DNA of 64,000 nt from Bacteroidota bacterium. GTDB taxonomy: Bacteria > Bacteroidota > Bacteroidia > Bacteroidales > NBLH01. Location: NCBI GenBank assembly GCA_025361565.1, contig JANYKN010000166.1:1-64000 (forward strand). Direction: 5' to 3'. Positions 8,629 through 17,582 of this stretch are shown here, piece after piece (the first letter of the stretch is position 1; every line of letters begins with the position of its first letter). Both the position numbers and the translations under genes were made by a program. The notes under the pieces were generated by a model. That model was not told where the DNA came from and searched no databases. It was given only the letters and a program-made list of their open reading frames with translations.

Positions 8629-9642
8629 GTGAACAGGAAATATGTCATATGGCTTTTTCAAATTATGGGGATGCTTATTATTGCCATTCTTGCCATTGCT
8701 ATCTCATTTAGGGTTGGTGAGTTTAAACCTGGATTGCGTGATTTTTTGGATATCCTTCAAAATAAGGAAGGCAGTATGGAGCTTGTCATTTTAAAACAGA
8801 TCAGAATACCCCGTATTATTTTGGGATTTGCTATTGGTTCGGCTTTATCGCTTGCAGGAACCATTCTCCAGGGAGTTTATCGTAACCCATTGGTTGAACC
8901 CTATACACTTGGAATTTCAGGAGGAGCCGCGTTGGGAGTCGCTCTGGCTATCGTTTTTAATCTCCAGCAATTAATGGGTAGAATGATGTTGCCTTTGTCA
9001 GGATTTATAGGAGCATTTGTAAGTTTGATGGTGGTTTATAACATAAGCATCAGTAGAGGTAAAATCAGAATTCAGACCATGCTTTTGATTGGAGTTATGT
9101 TTAGTTATATCGCTTCTTCGGTAATGATGTTATTGCTTTCACTGGTTTCGACCGATGATATGCAAACTGTGGTTTTTTGGACTATGGGTTCACTCGATGA
9201 ACCTGATACAAAATTAATTCAGCTCGCCTGCATTTTATCTTTGACAGGATTAATTACTTCTTACATTTTTGTAAGGCCTATGAATGCTATGCGTCTGGGA
9301 CACGAAAAAGCACGTCATTTGGGTGTTAACACTGAAACTTCAATGCGCATTTTGTTTATAACAGCATCCGTGTTGACTGGAATGGCTGTTTCCATTGCCG
9401 GGGTAATTGGTTTTGTGGGACTAATCATTCCGCACTTAATCAGGATGTTGATAGGATCTGACAACAGGGTGCTATTGCTTGCTTCATTTTTAGGAGGTGG
9501 GGCATTTCTTGTATTATGCGACAGTGTTGCACGAACCATTATTTTGCCCAACGAGTTACCAACAGGTGTTATTACAGGAATCATTGGTGGGATAATTTTC
9601 GTTGTTGTTATTGGCAGAAAAAATGCGAAAATGAATCTGTGA
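8629..9642 (+). CDS. btuC: Cobalamin ABC transporter permease (FecCD family)
   Basis: A 337-residue inner-membrane permease with about ten helices. Family segments are visible: RIPRIILGFAIGSALSLAGT, the QGVYRNPLVEPYTLGISGGA loop, and VIGFVGLIIPHLIRMLIGSD, which forms the contact with the ATPase. The best start is GTG at 8629 (MNRKYVIW), 33 bases after btuF; no ATG is better placed. It belongs to the riboswitch-controlled operon and would form the BtuC2D2 importer with the next gene, whose start follows after 5 bases. Confidence 0.92.
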   Translation: MNRKYVIWLFQIMGMLIIAILAIAISFRVGEFKPGLRDFLDILQNKEGSMELVILKQIRIPRIILGFAIGSALSLAGTILQGVYRNPLVEPYTLGISGGAALGVALAIVFNLQQLMGRMMLPLSGFIGAFVSLMVVYNISISRGKIRIQTMLLIGVMFSYIASSVMMLLLSLVSTDDMQTVVFWTMGSLDEPDTKLIQLACILSLTGLITSYIFVRPMNAMRLGHEKARHLGVNTETSMRILFITASVLTGMAVSIAGVIGFVGLIIPHLIRMLIGSDNRVLLLASFLGGGAFLVLCDSVARTIILPNELPTGVITGIIGGIIFVVVIGRKNAKMNL

Positions 9643-9647
9643 CTATC

Positions 9648-10469
9648 ATGCACAACACTCTGGAAATAAAGGATTTTAGTTGCGGATATCATGGAAAATT
9701 CATGATCAGCAAAATAAACTTTAATCTACCAAAAGCTTCATTTGCAGGAATTGTAGGCCCTAACGGATCAGGAAAAACTACGCTTTTCAAAGGAATTACA
9801 TCTGAACTGGAAAGTATTGCAGGAAGCATTTTTATTGATAGCCGAAACATCAAATCTATGAATTTTAAAGAGCGGGCGCAAAAACTAGCCATCGTTTCGC
9901 AACATATTGAAAGCCCGGATATTACAGTTGAAGATTACGTATTGCTCGGACGTCTCCCCTATCATGGTAAATTTCAGTTTTTCGAATCAGAAAAAGATTT
10001 TGAAATTGCCAAGCATTATATGGAATTAACAGGTACTATTCATCTGAAAGATAAGTACATGGACAGCTTGAGTGGTGGTGAACAACAACTGGCAGCAATT
10101 GCCCGCGCACTTACACAAGAACCAGAACTGTTGCTGCTCGATGAACCTACATCACACCTGGATATTGGCCACCAGGTACAAATCTTGAACCTCATCCAAA
10201 ACCTGAACCAAAATATGGGTTTAACAGTTTTAATGATTATCCACGACCTAAACCTTGCCGGTGAATACTGCAATTACCTGATTATGCTCGATAACGGAAA
10301 TATGCACCTGGCAGGAACCCCTGAAGAAGTTTTGGATTATAAAAACATTGAAGAAGTGTACAAAACAATTGTAATTACCCAAAAAAATCCAGTTTCGGGT
10401 AAACCAGCTGTTTTTTTGGTTTCCGGAAATGTTCTGGGAGAAAGTAAAAAGTACAATAGTCAACGTTGA
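9648..10469 (+). CDS. btuD: Cobalamin ABC transporter ATP-binding protein
   Basis: A 273-residue ABC ATPase with Walker A GPNGSGKTT (residues 37-45), signature LSGGEQQ, Walker B LLLLDEPTSHLD and the switch histidine in IIHDLN. The open frame extends upstream into btuC, but the ATG at 9648 begins MHNTLEIKDFSCGYHG, the normal N-terminus of this family, and lies just after the btuC stop. It energises uptake of B12 delivered by the upstream binding protein. The C-terminal extension of about 30 residues after the ATPase core is common in FecE/BtuD-like members. Confidence 0.92.
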   Translation: MHNTLEIKDFSCGYHGKFMISKINFNLPKASFAGIVGPNGSGKTTLFKGITSELESIAGSIFIDSRNIKSMNFKERAQKLAIVSQHIESPDITVEDYVLLGRLPYHGKFQFFESEKDFEIAKHYMELTGTIHLKDKYMDSLSGGEQQLAAIARALTQEPELLLLDEPTSHLDIGHQVQILNLIQNLNQNMGLTVLMIIHDLNLAGEYCNYLIMLDNGNMHLAGTPEEVLDYKNIEEVYKTIVITQKNPVSGKPAVFLVSGNVLGESKKYNSQR

Positions 10470-10613
10470 AACGTTTGAGATTATCCAATTCTCCAATAAA
10501 ATCAATAATTATCATAAAAATTGATCTAAACCAATTTTTCAATTTGCTATAATTTCTTAATATTGGTCTTATTGCATTCAAATTTATAGCAAAGAATAAA
10601 AAAATTTATACAT

Positions 10614-11531
10614 TTGGCTCAACTTACAGCTAATGAATTGAAACAAGTATATCCTAAATTATCGGCTCTTTGGGGAGTAGTTATTGGTTATCAGGTCATC
10701 ACAATTCTCCTGATTGCCTTTTTTGATTTTAATTATTTTCATTCCCCTGATTTTCTGATCTCAAGATCGATAATTATCATTTTTCTATTTCTCCGGTTTG
10801 TTTTAAAAACAGACATCAATCAAAAATTCGGAATTCTTTCAGATACAATGCTAGTTTATTTATCTCTGGCATTTTTTTATGGAGAAACAGCTCATTTTAA
10901 CACTTTTCTTTTTCCAAAAATTGATCCTTTTCTGGTTCGTTGTGATGAATGGCTATTTGGTTTTCAGCCGTCTATTTGGTTCTCGGCAAAATTCAACCAA
11001 GCTATCTTTAGTGAGTTAATGTTCTTGGGGTATTTTTCTTATTACATCATGCCATTTATAGCCTTTCTAATTATTTGGAAATACAAAAGGGATTTTTTTG
11101 AAGAATTTTCATTTTTGGTACTTTCTGCCGATTTTGTTTACTACATAATTTTCATTCTGCTGCCTGCTGAGGGGCCACAGTACTTCTTTTCTTACCCGCT
11201 TTGCGATATCGATGCAAAAGGTCCATTTGGAGCAATTATTAAACTAGTGCAGCATTTGGGCGAAGCTCCTACTGCAGCTTTTCCAAGCTCGCACGTTGGA
11301 GTTATGGTAATTATCCTCACGTTATTATTTAAAGAACATAAAACGCTATTTAAAATATTTGTGCCTTTTTCAGTTACCATTTTATTTTCAACGGTATATA
11401 TCAAAGCACATTATTTTGTAGATGTGTTGGCAGGATTGCTCAGTGGGCCTGTTATTCTCTTAATCAATAAATATCTTTTTATTAAAATCAAATCTTTACA
11501 AAAAAATACTATTTATGTCAATAGAAATTAA
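10614..11531 (+). CDS. Aur1-like PAP2 membrane phosphotransferase
   Basis: A 305-residue polytopic membrane protein of the PAP2 superfamily. It carries FPSSHVG (223-229, His227) and HYFVD (266-270, His266 and Asp270). The H-Y-x-x-D form is typical of the inositol-phosphorylceramide synthase/sphingomyelin synthase branch. These enzymes transfer a phospho-headgroup to ceramide or dephosphorylate lipid phosphates. The start is TTG at 10614. Its last 17 bases overlap the next gene, a BcerS-like acyltransferase, which supports a role in sphingolipid synthesis. A generic lipid phosphatase remains possible. Confidence 0.7.
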   Translation: MAQLTANELKQVYPKLSALWGVVIGYQVITILLIAFFDFNYFHSPDFLISRSIIIIFLFLRFVLKTDINQKFGILSDTMLVYLSLAFFYGETAHFNTFLFPKIDPFLVRCDEWLFGFQPSIWFSAKFNQAIFSELMFLGYFSYYIMPFIAFLIIWKYKRDFFEEFSFLVLSADFVYYIIFILLPAEGPQYFFSYPLCDIDAKGPFGAIIKLVQHLGEAPTAAFPSSHVGVMVIILTLLFKEHKTLFKIFVPFSVTILFSTVYIKAHYFVDVLAGLLSGPVILLINKYLFIKIKSLQKNTIYVNRN

Positions 11532-12642
11532 AGAAGTAAAAAGCAAAAAAGATTTGCGAACCTTTATTTATTTGCCCGAAGCAATTCATAGCGGACATAA
11601 TAGTTGGTTACCACCCATTTACATGGATGAATGGAAGCTTTTTTCTGCTGACAAAAATTCTCTTTTTCAACATAATGAGACCATTCTTTTGCTTGCCTTT
11701 GAAGGAGACAAACCTGTTGGACGCATAATGGGTATCATTCCCCATCATTTTAATGAAAAACACAATTTGAAGAATGCCCGCTTTGCATTTTTTGAGTGTT
11801 ATAACGATAAATTGATTTTCAAAACCTTAATAAACAGTATTGAAAATTGGGCTTTAAAGCACAATTGTACTGAAGTGATTGGCCCAATGGCCTTTTCTGA
11901 TAAAGAGCCTCAAGGTTTTTTAATCAGTGGTTTTGATGCTGAAACTATGATGGTTACCAATTGCAGTTTGCCTTTTATGGTTGAATATATTGCAGAAAAT
12001 GGTTATTTGCCGCATGTTGATTTATGTCAATATGAAGTTCCCCTCACTTCGGATGTTACTGAAAGGTATAAACCTTTTGCCAAAAGAGTAGAAAACCATA
12101 ATTCAATTACTGTTCACGAATTTACTTCTACACGGTCGATTAGGCCATTTATTAATCCTGCATTCGATCTGATTAATAAAACATATCAGGATATTTATGG
12201 CTTTTCATCTCTGACAAATGAAGAAGCACAGGAATTTTCAAACCGTTTTTTGCCTTTACTTGATGCTCATTTAATAAAAATAATTACCGATCCAAATGGC
12301 GAAATGCTTGCATTTGTTGTTGCAATGGCAGATTTAAGCAAAGGGATTAAAAAAGCCAAGGGACGCTTGTTTCCATTCGGATGGTACCATATTTTGAGAT
12401 CTGGAAAAAAATCAAAAAGACTGGTTTTATTGCTTGGTGCTGTTGCCGAGGAGGTTCGAAACAAAGGTTTGGATGCCATTTTAGGCCATCGGTTATTAGG
12501 CTCCGCAATTAAAAAGGGATTTACATCACTTGATAGTCATTTGATAATGAAAGACAATTACAAAATGAGGCGAGAGATTGAAAGGCTTGATAATTATAGG
12601 CTATATAAGGAATATCGAATTTTCAATAAAAAATTAGAATAA
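11515..12642 (+). CDS. BcerS-like GNAT N-acyltransferase
   Basis: A 375-residue soluble protein with a GNAT-type fold. The N-terminal part (FIYLPEAIHSGHNSWLPPIY) and VIGPMAFSDKEPQGFLISGF are characteristic of the YghO/BcerS-like family. Members include bacterial ceramide synthases that N-acylate sphingoid bases, but many are uncharacterised. The start overlaps the end of the PAP2 gene, so the two are translationally coupled. Together they could form the acylation and headgroup steps of a sphingolipid pathway; the serine palmitoyltransferase that starts the pathway is not in this window. Confidence 0.7.
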   Translation: MSIEIKEVKSKKDLRTFIYLPEAIHSGHNSWLPPIYMDEWKLFSADKNSLFQHNETILLLAFEGDKPVGRIMGIIPHHFNEKHNLKNARFAFFECYNDKLIFKTLINSIENWALKHNCTEVIGPMAFSDKEPQGFLISGFDAETMMVTNCSLPFMVEYIAENGYLPHVDLCQYEVPLTSDVTERYKPFAKRVENHNSITVHEFTSTRSIRPFINPAFDLINKTYQDIYGFSSLTNEEAQEFSNRFLPLLDAHLIKIITDPNGEMLAFVVAMADLSKGIKKAKGRLFPFGWYHILRSGKKSKRLVLLLGAVAEEVRNKGLDAILGHRLLGSAIKKGFTSLDSHLIMKDNYKMRREIERLDNYRLYKEYRIFNKKLE

Positions 12643-12800
12643 TATTTTGGCCAGCTCAACAAGCAGTTGAATAGATCCAGACACTGAGCTCGTCGAAGAC
12701 TTTTTTATAACTAAACGTTTTGGTTCATTATTCTTAAATTTTCCAACGTACGCCCATGAAATAAAATCTGAGGAATTCTAATATCAATTAACTCAAATTT

Positions 12801-14489
12801 ATGACTTTGATCCAGGGCTTTATGCAGATACCACGCACTTTCCGGCATCTTAAAAGATATCGCGAAATCATTTATATTTTGGTAAAGAATGGTTTGGGCG
12901 ATTTAGTTGGCAGAACTAAGGTAATAAGTTTAGGTTTTTTAAGGGGGAAAAAATCCAAGGATAAATTAAAAAGAGTTAGGGTTAAACAATTAACTATTTT
13001 TGAGCGGATTAGAATGGCGATGGAGGATTTGGGGCCTACTTTTGTAAAATTAGGACAAATACTAAGTAACCGCCCCGATATTTTACCACTGGCATTTATT
13101 ATTGAACTTGAAAAGTTACAAAAGGATGTTGCACCATTTCCATTTGACCAGGCCAATAAAATATTAGAGGAGGAATTAAAAGATAAAAAAAATGAATTCT
13201 TTCTCGAAATTGATCCAATTCCATTAGCCTCCGGTTCCATTGCGCAAGTTCATAAAGCAACTTTGCGAACTGGCGAAAAAGTGGTTGTGAAAATTCAACG
13301 ACCAGGAATTTCAAAAATTATCGAAACAGATATTGAAATTATGCAGTTTCTGGCAAAGCTGGCTCAACGAAAGTTTCCCGAATTTAAAACCATTGATTTA
13401 CTGTCGATTATCAATGAGTTCAAAAATACCATTAAAAAAGAGATAGATTTCAATTTTGAAGTTTCGCATATTGAAAGATTTCAAAACAACTTTTATAATG
13501 ATTCTGATATTTATGTTCCAAAGTTATATAAAAACCTTTGCAGTAAAACTTTAATGGTGATGGAATATATTGATGGATATACCATTAATGAATTGCTTGC
13601 TGAGAAAAACCATAAAATAAATCCCATCACAATTGCTAAAAAAGGGGCGAACCTCATTTTAAAACAAGTCTTCACATTCGGTTTTTTCCATGCAGATCCG
13701 CATCCAGGAAATATATTGATACTTACCGATTCCAGAATTTGTTTTTTAGATTATGGAATGACTGGTTCTTTGCCGGTAAAACATCGTGAATTTCTGGCTG
13801 ATATAATTTTGGGTTTTGTTAGTAGAGATTCTGCCAGAATAGTGCGGACATTAAAAAAGTTCTCGCAAGCCGATGAAACTATTGATATGAACAACTTGGA
13901 GTTACAAGTAAGTGAGCTGGTCGATGAATTTACATTTATTCCTTTAAATAGAATCGATTCCACCCAGGTGCTCAATAAAATCATTTCTTTACTTGTAGAA
14001 TTCAAATTAAATCTCCCTCCAGCAGTTTTTTTATTGGCTAAATCGTTAATTATAATCGAGGGTGTAGCAAGAAAATTAGATCCAGAGTTCAATATTTCTG
14101 AATATGTACAACCATTTGCTAAAGATTTATTGAATGAAAAAATTGATCCAATTAAATTAATTAAAAAGAATTATCCAAAAGCAATTGATCTTATTCATAA
14201 TCTTGTGGAATTTCCGGGTATTGCCTTCGAAATTTCAGAGTTGATCAGGGATGGAAAAATAAAAATTGGGATTGAGCATAAAGGTTTATCCCCAATGATT
14301 GAAAATAATAGAAAAAACAGTAATACCATAGCCCTTGCCATTATTTCAGCTTCTATTTTTTTGACATCAGGAATAATAATCGCTGCAAAAATTCCACCTT
14401 TTTGGAACAATTTATCAATTGCCGGGCTTGCTGGATTTTCATTGTCAGGATTAATATCATTGATTATCATTTATAAAGGACGCAAGTGA
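12801..14489 (+). CDS. AarF/UbiB (ABC1/ADCK) family atypical kinase
   Basis: A 562-residue protein of the UbiB/ABC1 family. It shows the family KxGQ-like motif (VKLGQILSNRPDILP), an alanine-rich nucleotide loop region (ASGSIAQVHKA), the lysine in VVVKIQRPG, the catalytic-loop FHADPHPGNI and the metal-binding FLDYGMTG. Two hydrophobic helices close the C-terminus (about 510-560), anchoring it in the membrane. UbiB proteins support isoprenoid quinone metabolism and lipid homeostasis through ATPase activity. In a menaquinone organism the exact role is unclear. It follows the putative sphingolipid pair after 158 bases. Confidence 0.88.
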   Translation: MTLIQGFMQIPRTFRHLKRYREIIYILVKNGLGDLVGRTKVISLGFLRGKKSKDKLKRVRVKQLTIFERIRMAMEDLGPTFVKLGQILSNRPDILPLAFIIELEKLQKDVAPFPFDQANKILEEELKDKKNEFFLEIDPIPLASGSIAQVHKATLRTGEKVVVKIQRPGISKIIETDIEIMQFLAKLAQRKFPEFKTIDLLSIINEFKNTIKKEIDFNFEVSHIERFQNNFYNDSDIYVPKLYKNLCSKTLMVMEYIDGYTINELLAEKNHKINPITIAKKGANLILKQVFTFGFFHADPHPGNILILTDSRICFLDYGMTGSLPVKHREFLADIILGFVSRDSARIVRTLKKFSQADETIDMNNLELQVSELVDEFTFIPLNRIDSTQVLNKIISLLVEFKLNLPPAVFLLAKSLIIIEGVARKLDPEFNISEYVQPFAKDLLNEKIDPIKLIKKNYPKAIDLIHNLVEFPGIAFEISELIRDGKIKIGIEHKGLSPMIENNRKNSNTIALAIISASIFLTSGIIIAAKIPPFWNNLSIAGLAGFSLSGLISLIIIYKGRK

Positions 14490-14659
14490 AATTAATTAAT
14501 CCACCACAATATATTATTTTTAGGAAATAAATTTAAATTTCACTGGCTTTAACAATAAAAAGTAAGCATTTATGACATTTATTCAAAAAAATTACGCTCA
14601 TAAATATTTGACAATTATTATGTTGAATTCATCCTTAAATAAAATCTAAAAACAGACAG

Positions 14660-15592
14660 ATGAAATATTATACTTTTTTAATAATCTGTATCACTTTGAT
14701 TTCAATCAAAATGACAGCCCAGGACGAAATAATACCGTTATGGAATAAGAATCTTCCAAATTATAAGAATACAAACGAAATTGAAAAAGTTGAAAATGAT
14801 GATATTATTTGGATAAGTAACGTCCAGGAACCAAATATTGCAGTATATCTAGCATCCAAAAAAAATAAAAGCGGACAAGCAGTAATTATCTGCCCAGGTG
14901 GTGGATACGAAGGATTGGCCTATGACATAGAAGGCATAGATATAGCCAAATGGCTTAACTCAAAAGGGATTACAGCTTTTGTTCTCAAATATCGTTTACC
15001 AGTTTCAAAATCAAACATAAATGGCACTTTATCCCCATTAATGGATGCAAAAAGAGCAATTCGCCAGGTACGTTATTATTCAGAAAAATGGGGCATCGAT
15101 AAACATAAAATTGGCATTATGGGATTTTCAGCAGGTGGTCATTTAGCTTCTACTTTGGGCACTCATTTTTACAGTGATTCTGAAAAAGTGAATGATGACA
15201 TCGATTCTATCAGTGCCCGCCCCGATTTTATGGCATTGATTTACCCGGTAATTACCATGAAAGAGAATCTTACACATATGGGTTCAAGAAATGCTCTACT
15301 TGGTAAAAATCCTGATAAGAAATTAATTGACTTTTATTCAAATGAACTGCAAGTAAAGGAAGATACACCGCCATGCTTTCTGGTTCATGCCACTGATGAT
15401 GACGTGGTACCGGTTGAAAATAGTCTGAATTTTTATCAGGCATTAAAAAATAATAAAATAGCTGTTGAAATGCATTTGTACCCAAAAGGTGGACATGGAT
15501 TTTCTCTTGCTTTAAAAAACGGTTACTTACAAACCTGGACAGATAGGTTTTGTGATTGGATAAATGGTTTAGAAAACATGAAATTAAAGTAA
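14660..15592 (+). CDS. Secreted alpha/beta hydrolase (esterase)
   Basis: A 310-residue hydrolase with a signal peptide (cleavage near KMTAQ). The oxyanion motif CPGGGYEGLA, nucleophile elbow GFSAGGH, acid region HATDDDVVPV and histidine in KGGHGFS give a complete triad of the BD-FAE/acetyl-xylan-esterase-like type. Members often remove acetyl groups from polysaccharides. It lies just before the starch utilisation locus and may belong to it or be separate: 89 bases and no clear terminator divide it from the regulator gene. Confidence 0.8.
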   Translation: MKYYTFLIICITLISIKMTAQDEIIPLWNKNLPNYKNTNEIEKVENDDIIWISNVQEPNIAVYLASKKNKSGQAVIICPGGGYEGLAYDIEGIDIAKWLNSKGITAFVLKYRLPVSKSNINGTLSPLMDAKRAIRQVRYYSEKWGIDKHKIGIMGFSAGGHLASTLGTHFYSDSEKVNDDIDSISARPDFMALIYPVITMKENLTHMGSRNALLGKNPDKKLIDFYSNELQVKEDTPPCFLVHATDDDVVPVENSLNFYQALKNNKIAVEMHLYPKGGHGFSLALKNGYLQTWTDRFCDWINGLENMKLK

Positions 15593-15681
15593 GGGAATTA
15601 AAAAGAACAGCATTTTATATAGTGAAACTATTTTATAATTTGAAATTGGAATTTTAGCTTTTTGAGTTTTTAATATTTAAT

Positions 15682-17373
15682 ATGCAAGCAATGAAAGTTT
15701 TCAATATATTTTGTAAGCAATTGGTCATTAAACTAGTACGCATTGTATTTTTTTTAATACCTTTTACGTGCAATTGCCAATCGAAAATTCTACCAGATAG
15801 TATTTTGAATGTTCTGGCTGAACAATTAGCAAAAAAAGGCGAATATATTTTAAAAAAAACTGCCCGAATAGATAGTTTAAAAAACAAACTCAATTCATTA
15901 GAATCCAATAATTTTTCTGCCAAATATGATCTTTATGAGAAGTTAAATATTGAATTTCAATCCTATAATTTTGATTCTGCATTTTATTATGCCAATCAGC
16001 TTATACAAACCAGCTATTTATTAAAGGAAAAAACTAAAATTTACCATGCGAAAATTCACCTGGGCTTTATTATGTTATCATCTGGCATGTTTAAAGAAAC
16101 ATTTGACTCGTTGCATACAGTAAATGCCAAATACCTTCCAAATAATTTAAAAATCGAATACTATTCGTTGCTGGCAAGGGCATATTATGATATTGGAGAG
16201 TACAATAAAGATAATTTTTACAATCCAAAATATACAGATCTTGGAAGTAAATATATCGATTCTGCAAGAATATTGTGTGCAAAAAATACATATGATGACC
16301 TATATTTAAGTGGACTAAAAAACCTTAGAAATGCCAACATGAGCAGTGCAAAGTATAATTTAAGTATTCTTATAAAACAGGGAAATTTAAACAATCACCA
16401 ATTTGCGATAACAGCATCGACCTTAAGCTTTATTTATTTAGTTTATGGAGATACAACGCAGGCTACAAATTTACTGGCACAGGCCTGCATCAGGGATATT
16501 CAAACTGCCACCAGAGAAACTTCGGCAATGACCAGTCTGGCAGAATTGCTATACAAAAAGGGCAACATTAAATATGCATATGATTTTATCATAGCGGCCA
16601 TGGATGATGCTGAGTTTTATGGCGCTCGGCAAAGAAAAATCCAAGCCGGTTCAATTTTACCGATAATAGCATCTGCAAAGATCAATAATGTTGAAGTTCA
16701 AAAGACGAAATTATTGAAATATTCAATTGGCATTACGGCACTAGCAACTCTAGTACTTATTTTCATTATCATATTTTTACGTCAATACCGGCTTTTAAAA
16801 AAAGCAGATATATTAATTCTGGAAGCAAATAATAAATTAACAACAGCCAATTATAAACTAACAGAAACCAATAATAAACTTACAGAAGTTAACGGTAAAT
16901 TACTTGAAGTTGACAAAATAAAGGAAGAATATATCGGGTATTATTTTAATATTAATAGTGAATATTTAGATAAAATTGAAAAATTCAAAAAATCCATTGA
17001 TCAAAAACTAATGGCCAGAAAATTTGATGACATCAACTATATCATTAATAATATTAACCTGAAAAAGGAAAGAGAATATCTCTACTTTAGTTTTGATAAG
17101 GTTTTTTTAAAATTATTCCCTGATTTTGTTCAAATATTTAATTCCTATTTCAATGAAGAGGACAGAATAATTCTTGAAAAAGACCAACTTCTAAACACCG
17201 AGCTCCGGATTTTTGCACTAATTAGAATGGGAATTTCGGATAGTGAAAAATTGGCAAAAATACTTGGGTATTCCCTAAATACAATATACTCTTATATAAA
17301 CAGGATAAAAACAAAATCAATTATCCCAAATGAGGAATTCAAGAAAAAAATAATGGAAATTAAAACTATTTAG
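15682..17373 (+). CDS. SusR-like regulator (DUF6377 architecture)
   Basis: A 563-residue membrane-spanning regulator. The N-terminus is exported, followed by a TPR-like helical sensor region. A single transmembrane helix (about 350-372, SIGITALATLVLIFIIIF) is followed by a coiled coil with tandem seven-residue repeats of the NNKLTEV type (about 383-410). The cytoplasmic end has a helix-turn-helix (LAKILGYSLNTIYSYINRIK) like that of SusR/DUF6377 proteins. SusR senses maltose-type sugars and activates the sus operon. Position directly upstream of GH97-susC-susD fits control of this locus. An alternative Met lies at 15691. Confidence 0.78.
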   Translation: MQAMKVFNIFCKQLVIKLVRIVFFLIPFTCNCQSKILPDSILNVLAEQLAKKGEYILKKTARIDSLKNKLNSLESNNFSAKYDLYEKLNIEFQSYNFDSAFYYANQLIQTSYLLKEKTKIYHAKIHLGFIMLSSGMFKETFDSLHTVNAKYLPNNLKIEYYSLLARAYYDIGEYNKDNFYNPKYTDLGSKYIDSARILCAKNTYDDLYLSGLKNLRNANMSSAKYNLSILIKQGNLNNHQFAITASTLSFIYLVYGDTTQATNLLAQACIRDIQTATRETSAMTSLAELLYKKGNIKYAYDFIIAAMDDAEFYGARQRKIQAGSILPIIASAKINNVEVQKTKLLKYSIGITALATLVLIFIIIFLRQYRLLKKADILILEANNKLTTANYKLTETNNKLTEVNGKLLEVDKIKEEYIGYYFNINSEYLDKIEKFKKSIDQKLMARKFDDINYIINNINLKKEREYLYFSFDKVFLKLFPDFVQIFNSYFNEEDRIILEKDQLLNTELRIFALIRMGISDSEKLAKILGYSLNTIYSYINRIKTKSIIPNEEFKKKIMEIKTI

Positions 17374-17582
17374 AGCATTTTTCCCTTATATAAAACTTAT
17401 ATTTTTCAAACACTTCATCAAAATTATATCGCTAATAATTAGCGCATTATAATCCATAAGTTAAAAATATTTTTATATTCTGCATATTAAAATTGAAGAT
17501 AAGCTGGCCATGCAATTCTTTTGTATGGTCATGATGAAGCAAGTTCAAAACTTTATCTCAAAATCTTAAAATCAATTTTAAT

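Noticed and set aside
9516-9647. Extended N-terminus of the btuD reading frame inside btuC
   Set aside because: The upstream 44 codons overlap the conserved end of btuC in another frame; the family N-terminus begins at the ATG at 9648.
12643-12800. GAGCTCGTCGAAGAC-like GC-richer patch after the GNAT gene
   Set aside because: It shows no inverted repeat, coding frame or second copy in the window; probably intergenic drift.
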